DNA of 64,000 nucleotides from Pseudomonas sp. R5-89-07 (GTDB lineage Bacteria; Pseudomonadota; Gammaproteobacteria; Pseudomonadales; Pseudomonadaceae): assembly GCF_003851685.1 (NCBI RefSeq), contig NZ_CP027727.1, positions 2,356,001-2,420,000 of the forward strand, in the 5' to 3' direction. This document shows positions 27,426 through 34,452 of the stretch, piece by piece. How positions within the stretch are numbered: the first letter of the stretch is position 1; each line of letters begins with the position of its first letter. Made by a program: the position numbers and the translations under genes. The notes beneath the pieces were generated by a model that had not been told where the DNA came from, ran no database searches, and worked only from the letters and a program-made list of their open reading frames with translations.

Positions 27426-28193
27426 ATGAGTACTGAGCAGGCCCTGTATCCCGACCTCAAGGGCAAGACCGTATTGATCTCCGGCGGGGCTTCCGGGATT
27501 GGCGAGTTCATGGTGCGGGCGTTCGCCGCCCAGGGCGCCAAGGTGGCCTTCGTGGACCGCGCGCAAAGCCAGGGTGAACGCCTGGCCGCGCTGTTGAACT
27601 CCAAGGGCCAGACCGTTGAGTTCGAATGCTGCGATATCACCGATGAAATCGGTTACCGCGCCGCCATCGGGCGCTTCGAACATTCCCTCGGCCCCATCAC
27701 GGTGCTGGTGAACAACGCCGCCAACGATGTGCGCCATACCTTGGATGAAATCGACTCGGAAATGTTCGATCGGTTGATTGCGGTCAACCTCAAACACGCC
27801 TTCTTCGCCGCCAAGGCGGTGGTGCCGATGATGAAACAGGCCGGTGGTGGCTCGATCATCAACCTGGGCTCCGTCGGCTGGATGATGGCCTCCGCCGGCT
27901 ACCCGGTGTACGCCGCCAGCAAGGCTGCCGCCCACGGCATGACCCGCGGCCTGGCGAGGGAACTGGGGCCGCACCACATTCGCGTCAACACCCTGGTGCC
28001 GGGCTGGGTGATGACGGAAAAACAACTGGCGATGTGGGTGGACGACGCCGCCCGTGAGCTGATCGCCCGCAGCCAGTGCCTGCCGGGCAGCGTGATGCCC
28101 GAGCATATCGCCAATATGGCGCTGTTTTTGGCTTCCGATGCCTCGGCGATGTGTTCGGCGCAGAACTTTATCGTGGATGGTGGTTGGGTGTAG
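27426..28193 (+). CDS. SDR-family sugar 1-dehydrogenase, probable L-arabinose/D-galactose dehydrogenase
   Basis: 255-residue short-chain dehydrogenase. The cofactor loop is GGASGIG (20-26), followed by NNAAND near 96-101, catalytic Ser149 and Tyr162-x3-Lys166 (YAASK), and the terminal FIVDGGWV. In the cluster it supplies the only plausible first step, oxidation of L-arabinose to the 1,4-lactone. Related SDRs also act on D-galactose, which has the same configuration at C1-C4. It is divergent from the mutarotase and followed by a REPIN. Confidence 0.88.
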   Translation: MSTEQALYPDLKGKTVLISGGASGIGEFMVRAFAAQGAKVAFVDRAQSQGERLAALLNSKGQTVEFECCDITDEIGYRAAIGRFEHSLGPITVLVNNAANDVRHTLDEIDSEMFDRLIAVNLKHAFFAAKAVVPMMKQAGGGSIINLGSVGWMMASAGYPVYAASKAAAHGMTRGLARELGPHHIRVNTLVPGWVMTEKQLAMWVDDAARELIARSQCLPGSVMPEHIANMALFLASDASAMCSAQNFIVDGGWV

Positions 28194-28214
28194 GCCGGGG
28201 GCCACTGTCCAACT

Positions 28215-28301
28215 GTGGGAGGGGGCTTGCCCCCGATGGCTGTGTATCAATCAACCTATTTAAAGCTGACCCACCGCTATCGGGGGCAAGCCCCCTCCCA
28301 C
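28215..28301. repeat. REPIN after the sugar dehydrogenase
   Basis: Facing REP sequences GTGGGAGGGGGCTTGCCCCC and inverse around a ~45-base centre, between convergent genes. Confidence 0.92.
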
Positions 28302-28338
28302 ATTTGAACAGTGGTGTTTATTCGATGGGGTCAGGCCT

Positions 28339-29328
28339 TCATGTCGAACGCCTGGCCGCCCCAGGCGGCTGCCCGGTAATGCGCTTGAAGGCACGGCTGA
28401 ACGCCGCCTGGGAGGTATAGCCGAGGCGTTGCGCCACGGTTTCGATGGGCATGCGTTCCAGGGTCAGCCATTGGCTGGCCAGGCGCATGCGCAGTTGCGC
28501 GGCATAGCGCAGCGGCGGTAGGCCGAGGACGGCCTGGAAGCGGTCGGCGAACACCGAGCGCGAGGTATGACACTGGGCGGCAAGCTCCGCTACGCTCCAG
28601 TCATGCCCCGGCTGCTGGTGCAAGGCGAGCAGGGCGCTGGCCAGGCGCGGGTCGCGCAACGCCGCCACCAGGCCCGAGGCGTTACCACAGGCGCACTCGA
28701 CCCAGCCGCGTACGATCATCGCCGCCACCACATCGGCGAGGCGCGCGAGAATGCCGGCAAAGCCTACGCGCGCCGCGGACATTTCGCGTTCCATGACCGT
28801 CAGGATCGGCATCAATCCCGGATAACGCTGGCCTGCGGCGTCGATCAACATCAGGGCCGGCATCAGGTTGCCGAGCCCCTGAAGGCTGCCGAGCTCAAAC
28901 TCCATGCACGCACTGAACAGCAGTAGGCTGGGGACGGAATCAGGAGAGGCATCCACAGCGCACACGGTATCTCCCAACGGTGCGCTGTCGAAACGGTCGA
29001 TGTCCTGCACGGCGGCATCCGGTGCAGATAACAGCGCGTGCGCGCCGCCGTGGGAAATGAACACCGCATTGCCGGCCGACAGTGCGAAAAGGCTGCCGTC
29101 CTCAGCGCGTAGCGTGGCGCGCCCGGCGGCGACGAAGTGGAAATAGGCGTGGCCCGGTCTGGCGCCAAAGCCCATGCCGAACGTGGGCCCGGCCTGGATG
29201 CGCCGGTACTGCACACCACGCAGGCGCATGCCGCGCAGCAATTCGTTGATCAGGTCGGAAGAAGCGGTGAAAGCATCTACTGAAGTCATGCTCGGGGTTT
29301 CAGTCAAAAAATCAAGGTTCTGCATCAT
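28339..29328 (-). CDS. AraC-family regulator (cupin_6 type), divergent from an MFS exporter
   Basis: 329 residues. The N-terminal cupin-like sensor (~35-205) begins RGMRLRGVQYRRIQAGPTFG, as in the AraC group that controls efflux and detoxification genes. The C-terminal double helix-turn-helix (~225-325) contains WSVAELAAQCHTSRSVFADRFQAVLG and IETVAQRLGYTSQAAFSRAFKRITG. It is divergent from an MFS exporter 61 bases away, its likely target. Two adjacent ATGs (29328, 29325) are possible starts. Effector unknown. Confidence 0.9.
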   Translation of the reverse strand: MMQNLDFLTETPSMTSVDAFTASSDLINELLRGMRLRGVQYRRIQAGPTFGMGFGARPGHAYFHFVAAGRATLRAEDGSLFALSAGNAVFISHGGAHALLSAPDAAVQDIDRFDSAPLGDTVCAVDASPDSVPSLLLFSACMEFELGSLQGLGNLMPALMLIDAAGQRYPGLMPILTVMEREMSAARVGFAGILARLADVVAAMIVRGWVECACGNASGLVAALRDPRLASALLALHQQPGHDWSVAELAAQCHTSRSVFADRFQAVLGLPPLRYAAQLRMRLASQWLTLERMPIETVAQRLGYTSQAAFSRAFKRITGQPPGAARRST

Positions 29329-29389
29329 AGATCATCTTGACGGGGCTACCTAGACTGATCGCCACGCCAATGACTTGAGGACACCTGTT

Positions 29390-30616
29390 ATGACTGATTG
29401 TGCAGCCCATATGCCTGCGGGCGCTGTCGCAGAGCCGGCCTGGCTGGCGGTATTTTCCCTGGCGATGGGGGTATTCGGCTTGCTCACGGCTGAGTATTTG
29501 CCGGCCAGCCTGTTGACGCCGATGGCCCTGGACCTGGGCGTTACAGAGGCATTGGCCGGGCAAGCCGTCACGGTGACGGCGGTGGTGGCGCTGTTCGCCG
29601 GTCTGCTGGTGCCGGGGCTGACCCGTGGTATCGACCGGCGCCTGGTACTGCTGGGGTTTTCCACGCTGATGATTGCCTCCAACCTGCTGGTGGCATTGTC
29701 CTCCAGCCTGACGGTGCTGTTGTTGATGCGCATCCTGCTGGGCATCGCGCTCGGCGGTTTCTGGAGCATGGCGGCTGCGGTGGCCATGCGCCTGGTGCCG
29801 GCGGCGTCCTTGCCCCGTGCGTTGTCGATCATTTTCAGCGGGATCGCGCTAGGCACCGTGGTGGCCGTGCCGCTGGGCAGCTACCTGGGTGGTCTGTATG
29901 GCTGGCGCAGCGCGTTTATTGCGGCGGCCGCCGTCGGCCTGCTGACCCTGGCGTTCCAGGCATTCACGCTGCCACGCCTGGCGCCGAATGGCACTGCGCG
30001 CCTGCGCACCGTGCTGGAGGTGCTGTTGCGCCCCGGCATCGCCATCGGCATGTTCGGCTGTGTATTGGTGCACACCGCACATTTCGCGCTGTTCACCTAT
30101 ATCCGGCCGTTCCTGGAAAGCACCACCGGAGTCGATACCAAAGGGCTGGCGCTGATGCTGCTGGGTTTCGGCGTGGCGAATTTCGCCGGCACGTTGTTCG
30201 CCGGTTGGTTGCTGGTGCGGCGCCCACGGGCAACGTTGGTGCTGATGCCGGTGTTGGTGGCAATCGCGGCACTCGCCCTGGTCTGGTTGCCTGCGTCACT
30301 GCCGGGCCAGGCGCTGCTCCTGGCGCTCTGGGGCATGGCGTTTGGCGGCGTGCCTGTGGCGTGGTCGAACTGGGTAGCGCGTGCAGTGCCGGACCAGGCC
30401 GAGAGTGCCGGAGGCATGGTGGTCGCTTCGGTGCAGTCGGCCATCGCCGCAGGCGCTGCCGGTGGCGGGCTGATGTTCACCTTCAGTGGCATTGGTGGGG
30501 TGTTTCTCGGTGCGGGTGTGTTGATGTTGCTCGCGGCCTTGCTCATCGCCCTGCGTGTGCAGGTACCTGGGCAAGACGGTGACGCCGGTGTGACGCGCCA
30601 CGCGTCTTTGGTTTAG
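29390..30616 (+). CDS. MFS transporter, DHA1-type exporter
   Basis: 408-residue, 12-helix exporter. FSLAMGVFGLLTAEYLPASLLTPMA and RILLGIALGGFWSMAAAVAMRL resemble the NepI/YdhP group of purine-nucleoside and drug exporters. The ATG at 29390 is preferred to an in-frame TTG at 29375. It is divergent from the AraC regulator. Substrate unknown. Confidence 0.88.
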   Translation: MTDCAAHMPAGAVAEPAWLAVFSLAMGVFGLLTAEYLPASLLTPMALDLGVTEALAGQAVTVTAVVALFAGLLVPGLTRGIDRRLVLLGFSTLMIASNLLVALSSSLTVLLLMRILLGIALGGFWSMAAAVAMRLVPAASLPRALSIIFSGIALGTVVAVPLGSYLGGLYGWRSAFIAAAAVGLLTLAFQAFTLPRLAPNGTARLRTVLEVLLRPGIAIGMFGCVLVHTAHFALFTYIRPFLESTTGVDTKGLALMLLGFGVANFAGTLFAGWLLVRRPRATLVLMPVLVAIAALALVWLPASLPGQALLLALWGMAFGGVPVAWSNWVARAVPDQAESAGGMVVASVQSAIAAGAAGGGLMFTFSGIGGVFLGAGVLMLLAALLIALRVQVPGQDGDAGVTRHASLV

Positions 30617-30662
30617 TCTGAAACCCTTTGTTGATCGCAAGCGCCCCCAAGGAGCACCGAGC

Positions 30663-31490
30663 ATGGCTGACTACGTACCCCCCAAGGTCTGGACCTGGGA
30701 CACCGAAAACGGCGGCACCTTCGCCAGCATCAACCGGCCCATCGCCGGCGCCACCCATGAAAAAGCACTGCCGGTCGGCAAGCACCCCTTGCAGCTGTAT
30801 TCCCTGGCCACGCCCAACGGGCAGAAGGTCACTATCCTGCTCGAAGAACTGCTGGCCCTCGGGCACTCCGGTGCCGAATACGATGCCTGGTTGATCAAGA
30901 TCGGTGACGGCGACCAGTTCGGCAGCGGCTTCGTGGCGGTGAACCCGAACTCGAAGATTCCGGCGTTGATGGACCACAGCGGCGCTGCGCCGATTCGCGT
31001 GTTCGAGTCGGGCGCGATCCTGCAGTACCTGGCCGAAAAATTCGGCGCGTTTTTGCCCACTGAACCTGCCGCCCGTGCCGAATGCCTGTCATGGCTGTTC
31101 TGGCAGATGGGCAGCGCGCCTTATCTGGGCGGCGGCTTCGGGCATTTCTATGCGTATGCGCCGAGCAAGATGGAATACCCGATCAATCGCTTTGCAATGG
31201 AAGCCAAGCGCCAGCTGGATGTGCTGGACAAGCGCCTGGCGGTGAGCGAATACATTGCCGGGGATGAATACACCATTGCCGATATCGCCATCTGGCCGTG
31301 GTACGGCGGGTTGGTGAAAGGGCGGTTGTATGGCGCGGCGGAGTTTCTGTCGGTGCATGAATACAAGCACGTCGTGCGCTGGGCGGATGCCATCGATGCG
31401 CGGCCGGCGGTGCAGCGCGGGCGGCGGGTGAATCGCGTCTCCGGCGACGATCAGTTGCCCGAACGCCATAGCGCCAGCGACTTGGATTGA
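30663..31490 (+). CDS. yghU: Glutathione-dependent disulfide-bond oxidoreductase, YghU type
   Basis: 275-residue nu-class glutathione transferase. The long N-terminal extension (MADYVPPKVWTWDTENGGTF) before the thioredoxin-like domain is characteristic of YghU. The thioredoxin fold spans ~50-130 with VNPNSKIPAL and FESGAILQYLAE contacting glutathione. The helical domain includes EYIAGDEYTIADIAIWPWYGG. These enzymes use two glutathiones to reduce disulfides and organic hydroperoxides. It stands 46 bases after the MFS gene and is followed by a compact REP hairpin. Confidence 0.94.
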   Translation: MADYVPPKVWTWDTENGGTFASINRPIAGATHEKALPVGKHPLQLYSLATPNGQKVTILLEELLALGHSGAEYDAWLIKIGDGDQFGSGFVAVNPNSKIPALMDHSGAAPIRVFESGAILQYLAEKFGAFLPTEPAARAECLSWLFWQMGSAPYLGGGFGHFYAYAPSKMEYPINRFAMEAKRQLDVLDKRLAVSEYIAGDEYTIADIAIWPWYGGLVKGRLYGAAEFLSVHEYKHVVRWADAIDARPAVQRGRRVNRVSGDDQLPERHSASDLD

Positions 31491-31494
31491 AAGT

Positions 31495-31520
31495 GTGGGA
31501 GGGGGCAAGCCCCCTCCCAC
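31495..31520. repeat. Compact REP palindrome
   Basis: GTGGGAGGGGGC joined to its inverse with no spacer, in the 52-base gap between convergent yghU and the MocB-like gene. It may end both transcripts. Confidence 0.85.
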
Positions 31521-31542
31521 ATTTGGATCCTCTGGCTTCGAT

Positions 31543-32469
31543 TTATTTGTAGCGCTGTTCGAACACCGCCACCTGCTCAGGGTTGATCAGCTCGAAGGGC
31601 ACCCACACCTGCGCTTCGATCGGCTCGCCCTTGATCATCCGCACCGCTGCCTGTAGCGCTTGACTCGCCTGGGCTTTCGGGTCCTGGAACACCGATGCCG
31701 TGAGCGCGCCGCGCCGGATCGCCGCCAACCCGTCGGGCAGGCCATCGATGCCCACAATCGCTACTTCGCCTTTGCTCTTGCCGGCTTGCTGGAGGGCCAT
31801 GGCCGCACCAATCGCCATTTCATCGTTGTTGGTCACAATCGCATCGAACTGGGTACCCGCCAGCAGCCAGTTGCTGGTCAGGTCCATGGCCTTGCTGCGT
31901 TGCCATTCGGCACTTTGCTGCTCGACGATCTTGATCCCGGGAAAGTCCTTGAGCACCTGTTTGGCGCCCTCAGTGCGGTCATGGGTGGCGTTTTGCGCCA
32001 GGTCGCCCATGATGATCGCCACGTTGCCCTTGCCGCCGAGTTTTTCCGCGAGGTAGCGCATCTGCAATTGCCCGGCTTCGATATCGTTGGACGCCACGGT
32101 CACCACCCCCTTGGGCAGCGTGGGTTGATCCGGATGGCGGTTGACGTACACCAATGGCTTGTTGGCGGCCACGGCCGCGCGGGTGATGTTGGCGGTGGCG
32201 GCGGTGTCCACCGGCAGCACGATGACCGCGTCGACGTTCTGGTTGAGAAACCCTTCGACCTGGTTGAGCTGACGCACCACGTCGCCCTGGGCGTCCTCAA
32301 ACTGGATCTGCACGTCCTGTTGCTTGGCGGCCGCCTCTAGGCCGGTGCGCACGTAGGTCATGAAGTTATCGTCGACCCGCGCGATGCTCACGCCGATGCG
32401 GTACGCGGCGAAGGTCCATTGGCTGAACAGCAGCAACAGGGTGGCAACCATCAATGAGTAGCGATGCAT
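31543..32469 (-). CDS. MocB-like periplasmic sugar/rhizopine-binding protein
   Basis: 308-residue periplasmic binding protein of the ribose/inositol class. A signal peptide (~1-21, ending WTFA) precedes AYRIGVSIARVDDNFMTYVRTG. The blocks GFLNQNVDAVIVLPVDTAATA, VTVASNDIEAGQLQMRYLAE and TNNDEMAIGAAMALQQAGK recall rhizobial MocB and inositol-binding proteins. GAGGAAC lies about 7 bases before the ATG. It is the last gene of a three-gene unit behind a sigma-54 promoter. No ATPase or permease gene is nearby, so it must use one encoded elsewhere. The ligand is inferred: inositol, scyllo-inosamine or a related polyol. Confidence 0.87.
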   Translation of the reverse strand: MHRYSLMVATLLLLFSQWTFAAYRIGVSIARVDDNFMTYVRTGLEAAAKQQDVQIQFEDAQGDVVRQLNQVEGFLNQNVDAVIVLPVDTAATANITRAAVAANKPLVYVNRHPDQPTLPKGVVTVASNDIEAGQLQMRYLAEKLGGKGNVAIIMGDLAQNATHDRTEGAKQVLKDFPGIKIVEQQSAEWQRSKAMDLTSNWLLAGTQFDAIVTNNDEMAIGAAMALQQAGKSKGEVAIVGIDGLPDGLAAIRRGALTASVFQDPKAQASQALQAAVRMIKGEPIEAQVWVPFELINPEQVAVFEQRYK

Positions 32470-32487
32470 GGGGTGTTCCTCTTGTTG

Positions 32488-33267
32488 TTATAGGGTGAAG
32501 GCCTGGCGAAAACGCTCCAGGGCCGTTTCGCTGTCGCCGCTGGCCCAGCCTTCCAGGCCGACCACGCCGCTGTAGCCGATGGCATGCAGCGCCCGGGCGA
32601 TTGCCGGGTAATGGATTTCGCCAGTGCCGGGCTCCTGGCGCCCGGGCACGTCCGCCACCTGGATTTCACCGATGGCGCTGCCGGCGCGCTGGATCAGTTC
32701 GATCAGGTTTCCTTCGCCAATCTGCGCGTGGTAAAGGTCCAGGTTCATCTTCAAGTGGGGGCTGCCCACCGCTTCGATCAGCGCCAGGGTCTCGTCGGCA
32801 CGGGCGAAGGGCGTGCCGGGGTGGTCGACCTCGGTGTTGAGGTTTTCCAGCAGGAACACGCGGCCGGCGTCTTCGCCCAGGCGCGCGATTTTTTCCAGCG
32901 TCTTGCAGGCGCTCAGCCACATGGGCCCGGTGGTCCGGCTGACGGGTTGCACCGGCAGGCCACCGTCGCCCAGGCCGGTGCCGTGCAGGTTGAGGCTGGG
33001 GCAGTTCAGGCGCGCGGCGACGCCCAGTGATTCCCGTGCGCTGTGGAGCAGTTGACGGATGCCTTCGGGGTCGGTGAGCGTGCCGCTGATGTAGCCGGTC
33101 ATTGAGGTGAAGTTCGCGCCGGTTGCTGCCAGGGCGCTGATGTCCTTGTCTGTCCAGTTCCAGATTTCCGCGCTGAAGCCCAGTGCATGAATGCGTTTGA
33201 CCCGCTCGACGAACGGCAGGTCGAGGAACACCATCTCGGCACTGATCGCCAGCTTGAACGGGATCAT
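32488..33267 (-). CDS. Hydroxypyruvate isomerase-like TIM-barrel protein (MocC/IolE-like context)
   Basis: 259-residue xylose-isomerase-like TIM barrel. FSAEIWNWTDKDISAL, the metal Glu in VFLLENLN, the NLDLYHAQI strand with Asp and His, and VADVPGRQEPGTGEIHYP match the hydroxypyruvate isomerase group. It starts in an ATGA overlap with the upstream dehydrogenase gene and is followed 18 bases later by the binding-protein gene. In the moc setting it would correspond to MocC or act like IolE on an inosose-type intermediate. The actual substrate is not known. Confidence 0.87.
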   Translation of the reverse strand: MIPFKLAISAEMVFLDLPFVERVKRIHALGFSAEIWNWTDKDISALAATGANFTSMTGYISGTLTDPEGIRQLLHSARESLGVAARLNCPSLNLHGTGLGDGGLPVQPVSRTTGPMWLSACKTLEKIARLGEDAGRVFLLENLNTEVDHPGTPFARADETLALIEAVGSPHLKMNLDLYHAQIGEGNLIELIQRAGSAIGEIQVADVPGRQEPGTGEIHYPAIARALHAIGYSGVVGLEGWASGDSETALERFRQAFTL

Positions 33268-34268
33268 AGGCTCACCGCCGTGCCTTGCTCGTACGCCTGG
33301 ATGCACGCGCGGGCAATCGCCAGGGCGGCGCGGGCATCTTCGCCGCTGGCCAGGGGCTTGGCGCCGCTGCGCAGGCAGTCGACAAAGTGGTTGAGCTCGG
33401 CGATGTAGGCATCGCGCAGCAGGTCGGTGTCCAGGCGCTGGGTGTCTGCCTGGATGCCTTGGGCCTGGTAGCGCACCAGGTCGGATGCCTGCACGCCGCC
33501 CATGGTCAGCATACCGGCGCTGCCGAACACTTCACCGCGCACATCGTAGCCATACACCGCCTGGAAGTTGGCCTCGGCGGTAGCAATCGCACCGTTATCG
33601 AAGCGGAGGGTGACCACGGCGGTGTCGAGAAAGCCTTTGCTTTTGTAATCCGGGGCGATCAGGGCGTCGGCCATGACCTGCACCTGCACTGCCTCGGCAC
33701 CGGGGTTGAGGTAGCGCAGGGTGTCGAAGTCGTGGATCAGGGTTTCCAGGAAAATCACCCATTGCGGTGAGGCGCCGGGGTTGTTCAGCGCCGGGTCGCG
33801 GGTGAGCGAGCGCAGCAGCTGCGGGGTGCCGATGCGACCTGCGGCAACGTCGAGGTGAGCGGTGCGAAAACTCTTGGCGAAGCGCCGGTTGAAGCCGACC
33901 TGCAAGGGCACGCGGGCATCGGCGGCGGCCGCGATAGCGCGGTCGGCTTCATCCAGGGTAATCGCCATGGGTTTCTCGCAAAAGATGCCCTTGCCGGCAC
34001 GGGCGGCGCTGATCACCAGCTCGGCATGGCTACGGGCGGGGGCGGCGATGAGTACGCCGTCGATATCCGGGTCGTCGAGCAGTTGTTGGGGGTCGGTATA
34101 GACCTTGTCCACACCCAGTTCTGCCGCGAGGCGGGCGGCTTGCCCTGGGGTGGGGTCGGCTATCGCGGCAAGGCAAGCGCCTGGAATGTGGCGGGCGGCG
34201 GTCAGGCCGTGGAAGCTGCCCATGCGACCGGCGCCAATCAAGCCCAGGCGAATGTTGTTGGTGTTCAT
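33264..34268 (-). CDS. Gfo/Idh/MocA-family dehydrogenase (inositol/inosamine dehydrogenase-like)
   Basis: 334-residue NAD(P)-dependent oxidoreductase. The Rossmann motif is GLIGAGRMGSFH at 7-18, and the family motif GIFCEKPMA with its catalytic Lys lies near 95. QVGFNRRFAKSF and the later IHDFDTLRYLNPG, which holds the active-site Asp and His, match inositol 2-dehydrogenases (IolG/MocA). The ATG at 34268 has AAGGGG upstream and is the first start after the sigma-54 promoter. It is first of three overlapping or closely spaced genes. Confidence 0.9.
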   Translation of the reverse strand: MNTNNIRLGLIGAGRMGSFHGLTAARHIPGACLAAIADPTPGQAARLAAELGVDKVYTDPQQLLDDPDIDGVLIAAPARSHAELVISAARAGKGIFCEKPMAITLDEADRAIAAAADARVPLQVGFNRRFAKSFRTAHLDVAAGRIGTPQLLRSLTRDPALNNPGASPQWVIFLETLIHDFDTLRYLNPGAEAVQVQVMADALIAPDYKSKGFLDTAVVTLRFDNGAIATAEANFQAVYGYDVRGEVFGSAGMLTMGGVQASDLVRYQAQGIQADTQRLDTDLLRDAYIAELNHFVDCLRSGAKPLASGEDARAALAIARACIQAYEQGTAVSL

Positions 34269-34324
34269 GTATGACCCCTTTTTATTGTTGGCCTCAGGAC
34301 GGTCCTGATGGATAAGGGGACGAG

Positions 34325-34340
34325 AGCAAGGGCTGTGCCA
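34325..34340 (-). promoter_or_regulatory. Sigma-54 (RpoN) promoter, -24/-12
   Basis: On the minus strand TGGCACAGCCCTTGCT matches TGGCAC-N5-TTGCT perfectly. The transcript would start near 34314, leaving a ~46-base leader before the Gfo/Idh start. The divergent neighbour encodes a sigma-54 activator, which fits. Confidence 0.87.
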
Positions 34341-34392
34341 ATAATTAAGTTGCTGATATTTGGAGACTTTTAAAGGCGCCATAAATAAATAG

Positions 34393-34427
34393 TGTCTATT
34401 TAAATGACATGTCTATGCTGACATGTC
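34393..34427. promoter_or_regulatory. Probable upstream activator sites for the sigma-54 enhancer-binding protein
   Basis: Two GACATGTC palindromes (34406-34413 and 34420-34427) lie 14 bases apart, preceded by another TGTC at 34393. They also form TGTC-N9-GACA and TGTC-N6-GACA dyads. They lie about 80-115 bases upstream of the predicted sigma-54 transcript start, the usual enhancer distance, and just before the activator gene itself, so autoregulation is possible. Confidence 0.62.
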
Positions 34428-34452
34428 GAAAACATGAACATGGATACCGCTT

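Noticed and set aside
15815..28193. D-xylose (Weimberg) pathway as the cluster's function
   Set aside because: The binding protein and transporter match AraF/AraG/AraH closely and the FAH-like protein belongs to the arabinose-associated group, so L-arabinose (possibly also D-galactose) fits better.
26139..28250. Very long leftward frame joining the mutarotase to sequence opposite the SDR gene
   Set aside because: The mutarotase has its own signal peptide and ribosome site at 27287; the upstream part is only an open antisense frame.
31543..34268. Ordinary myo-inositol (iol) operon
   Set aside because: iolB, iolC, iolD and a typical iolE are absent; only dehydrogenase, one isomerase-like protein and a binding protein are present, with a MocDEF-like set nearby.
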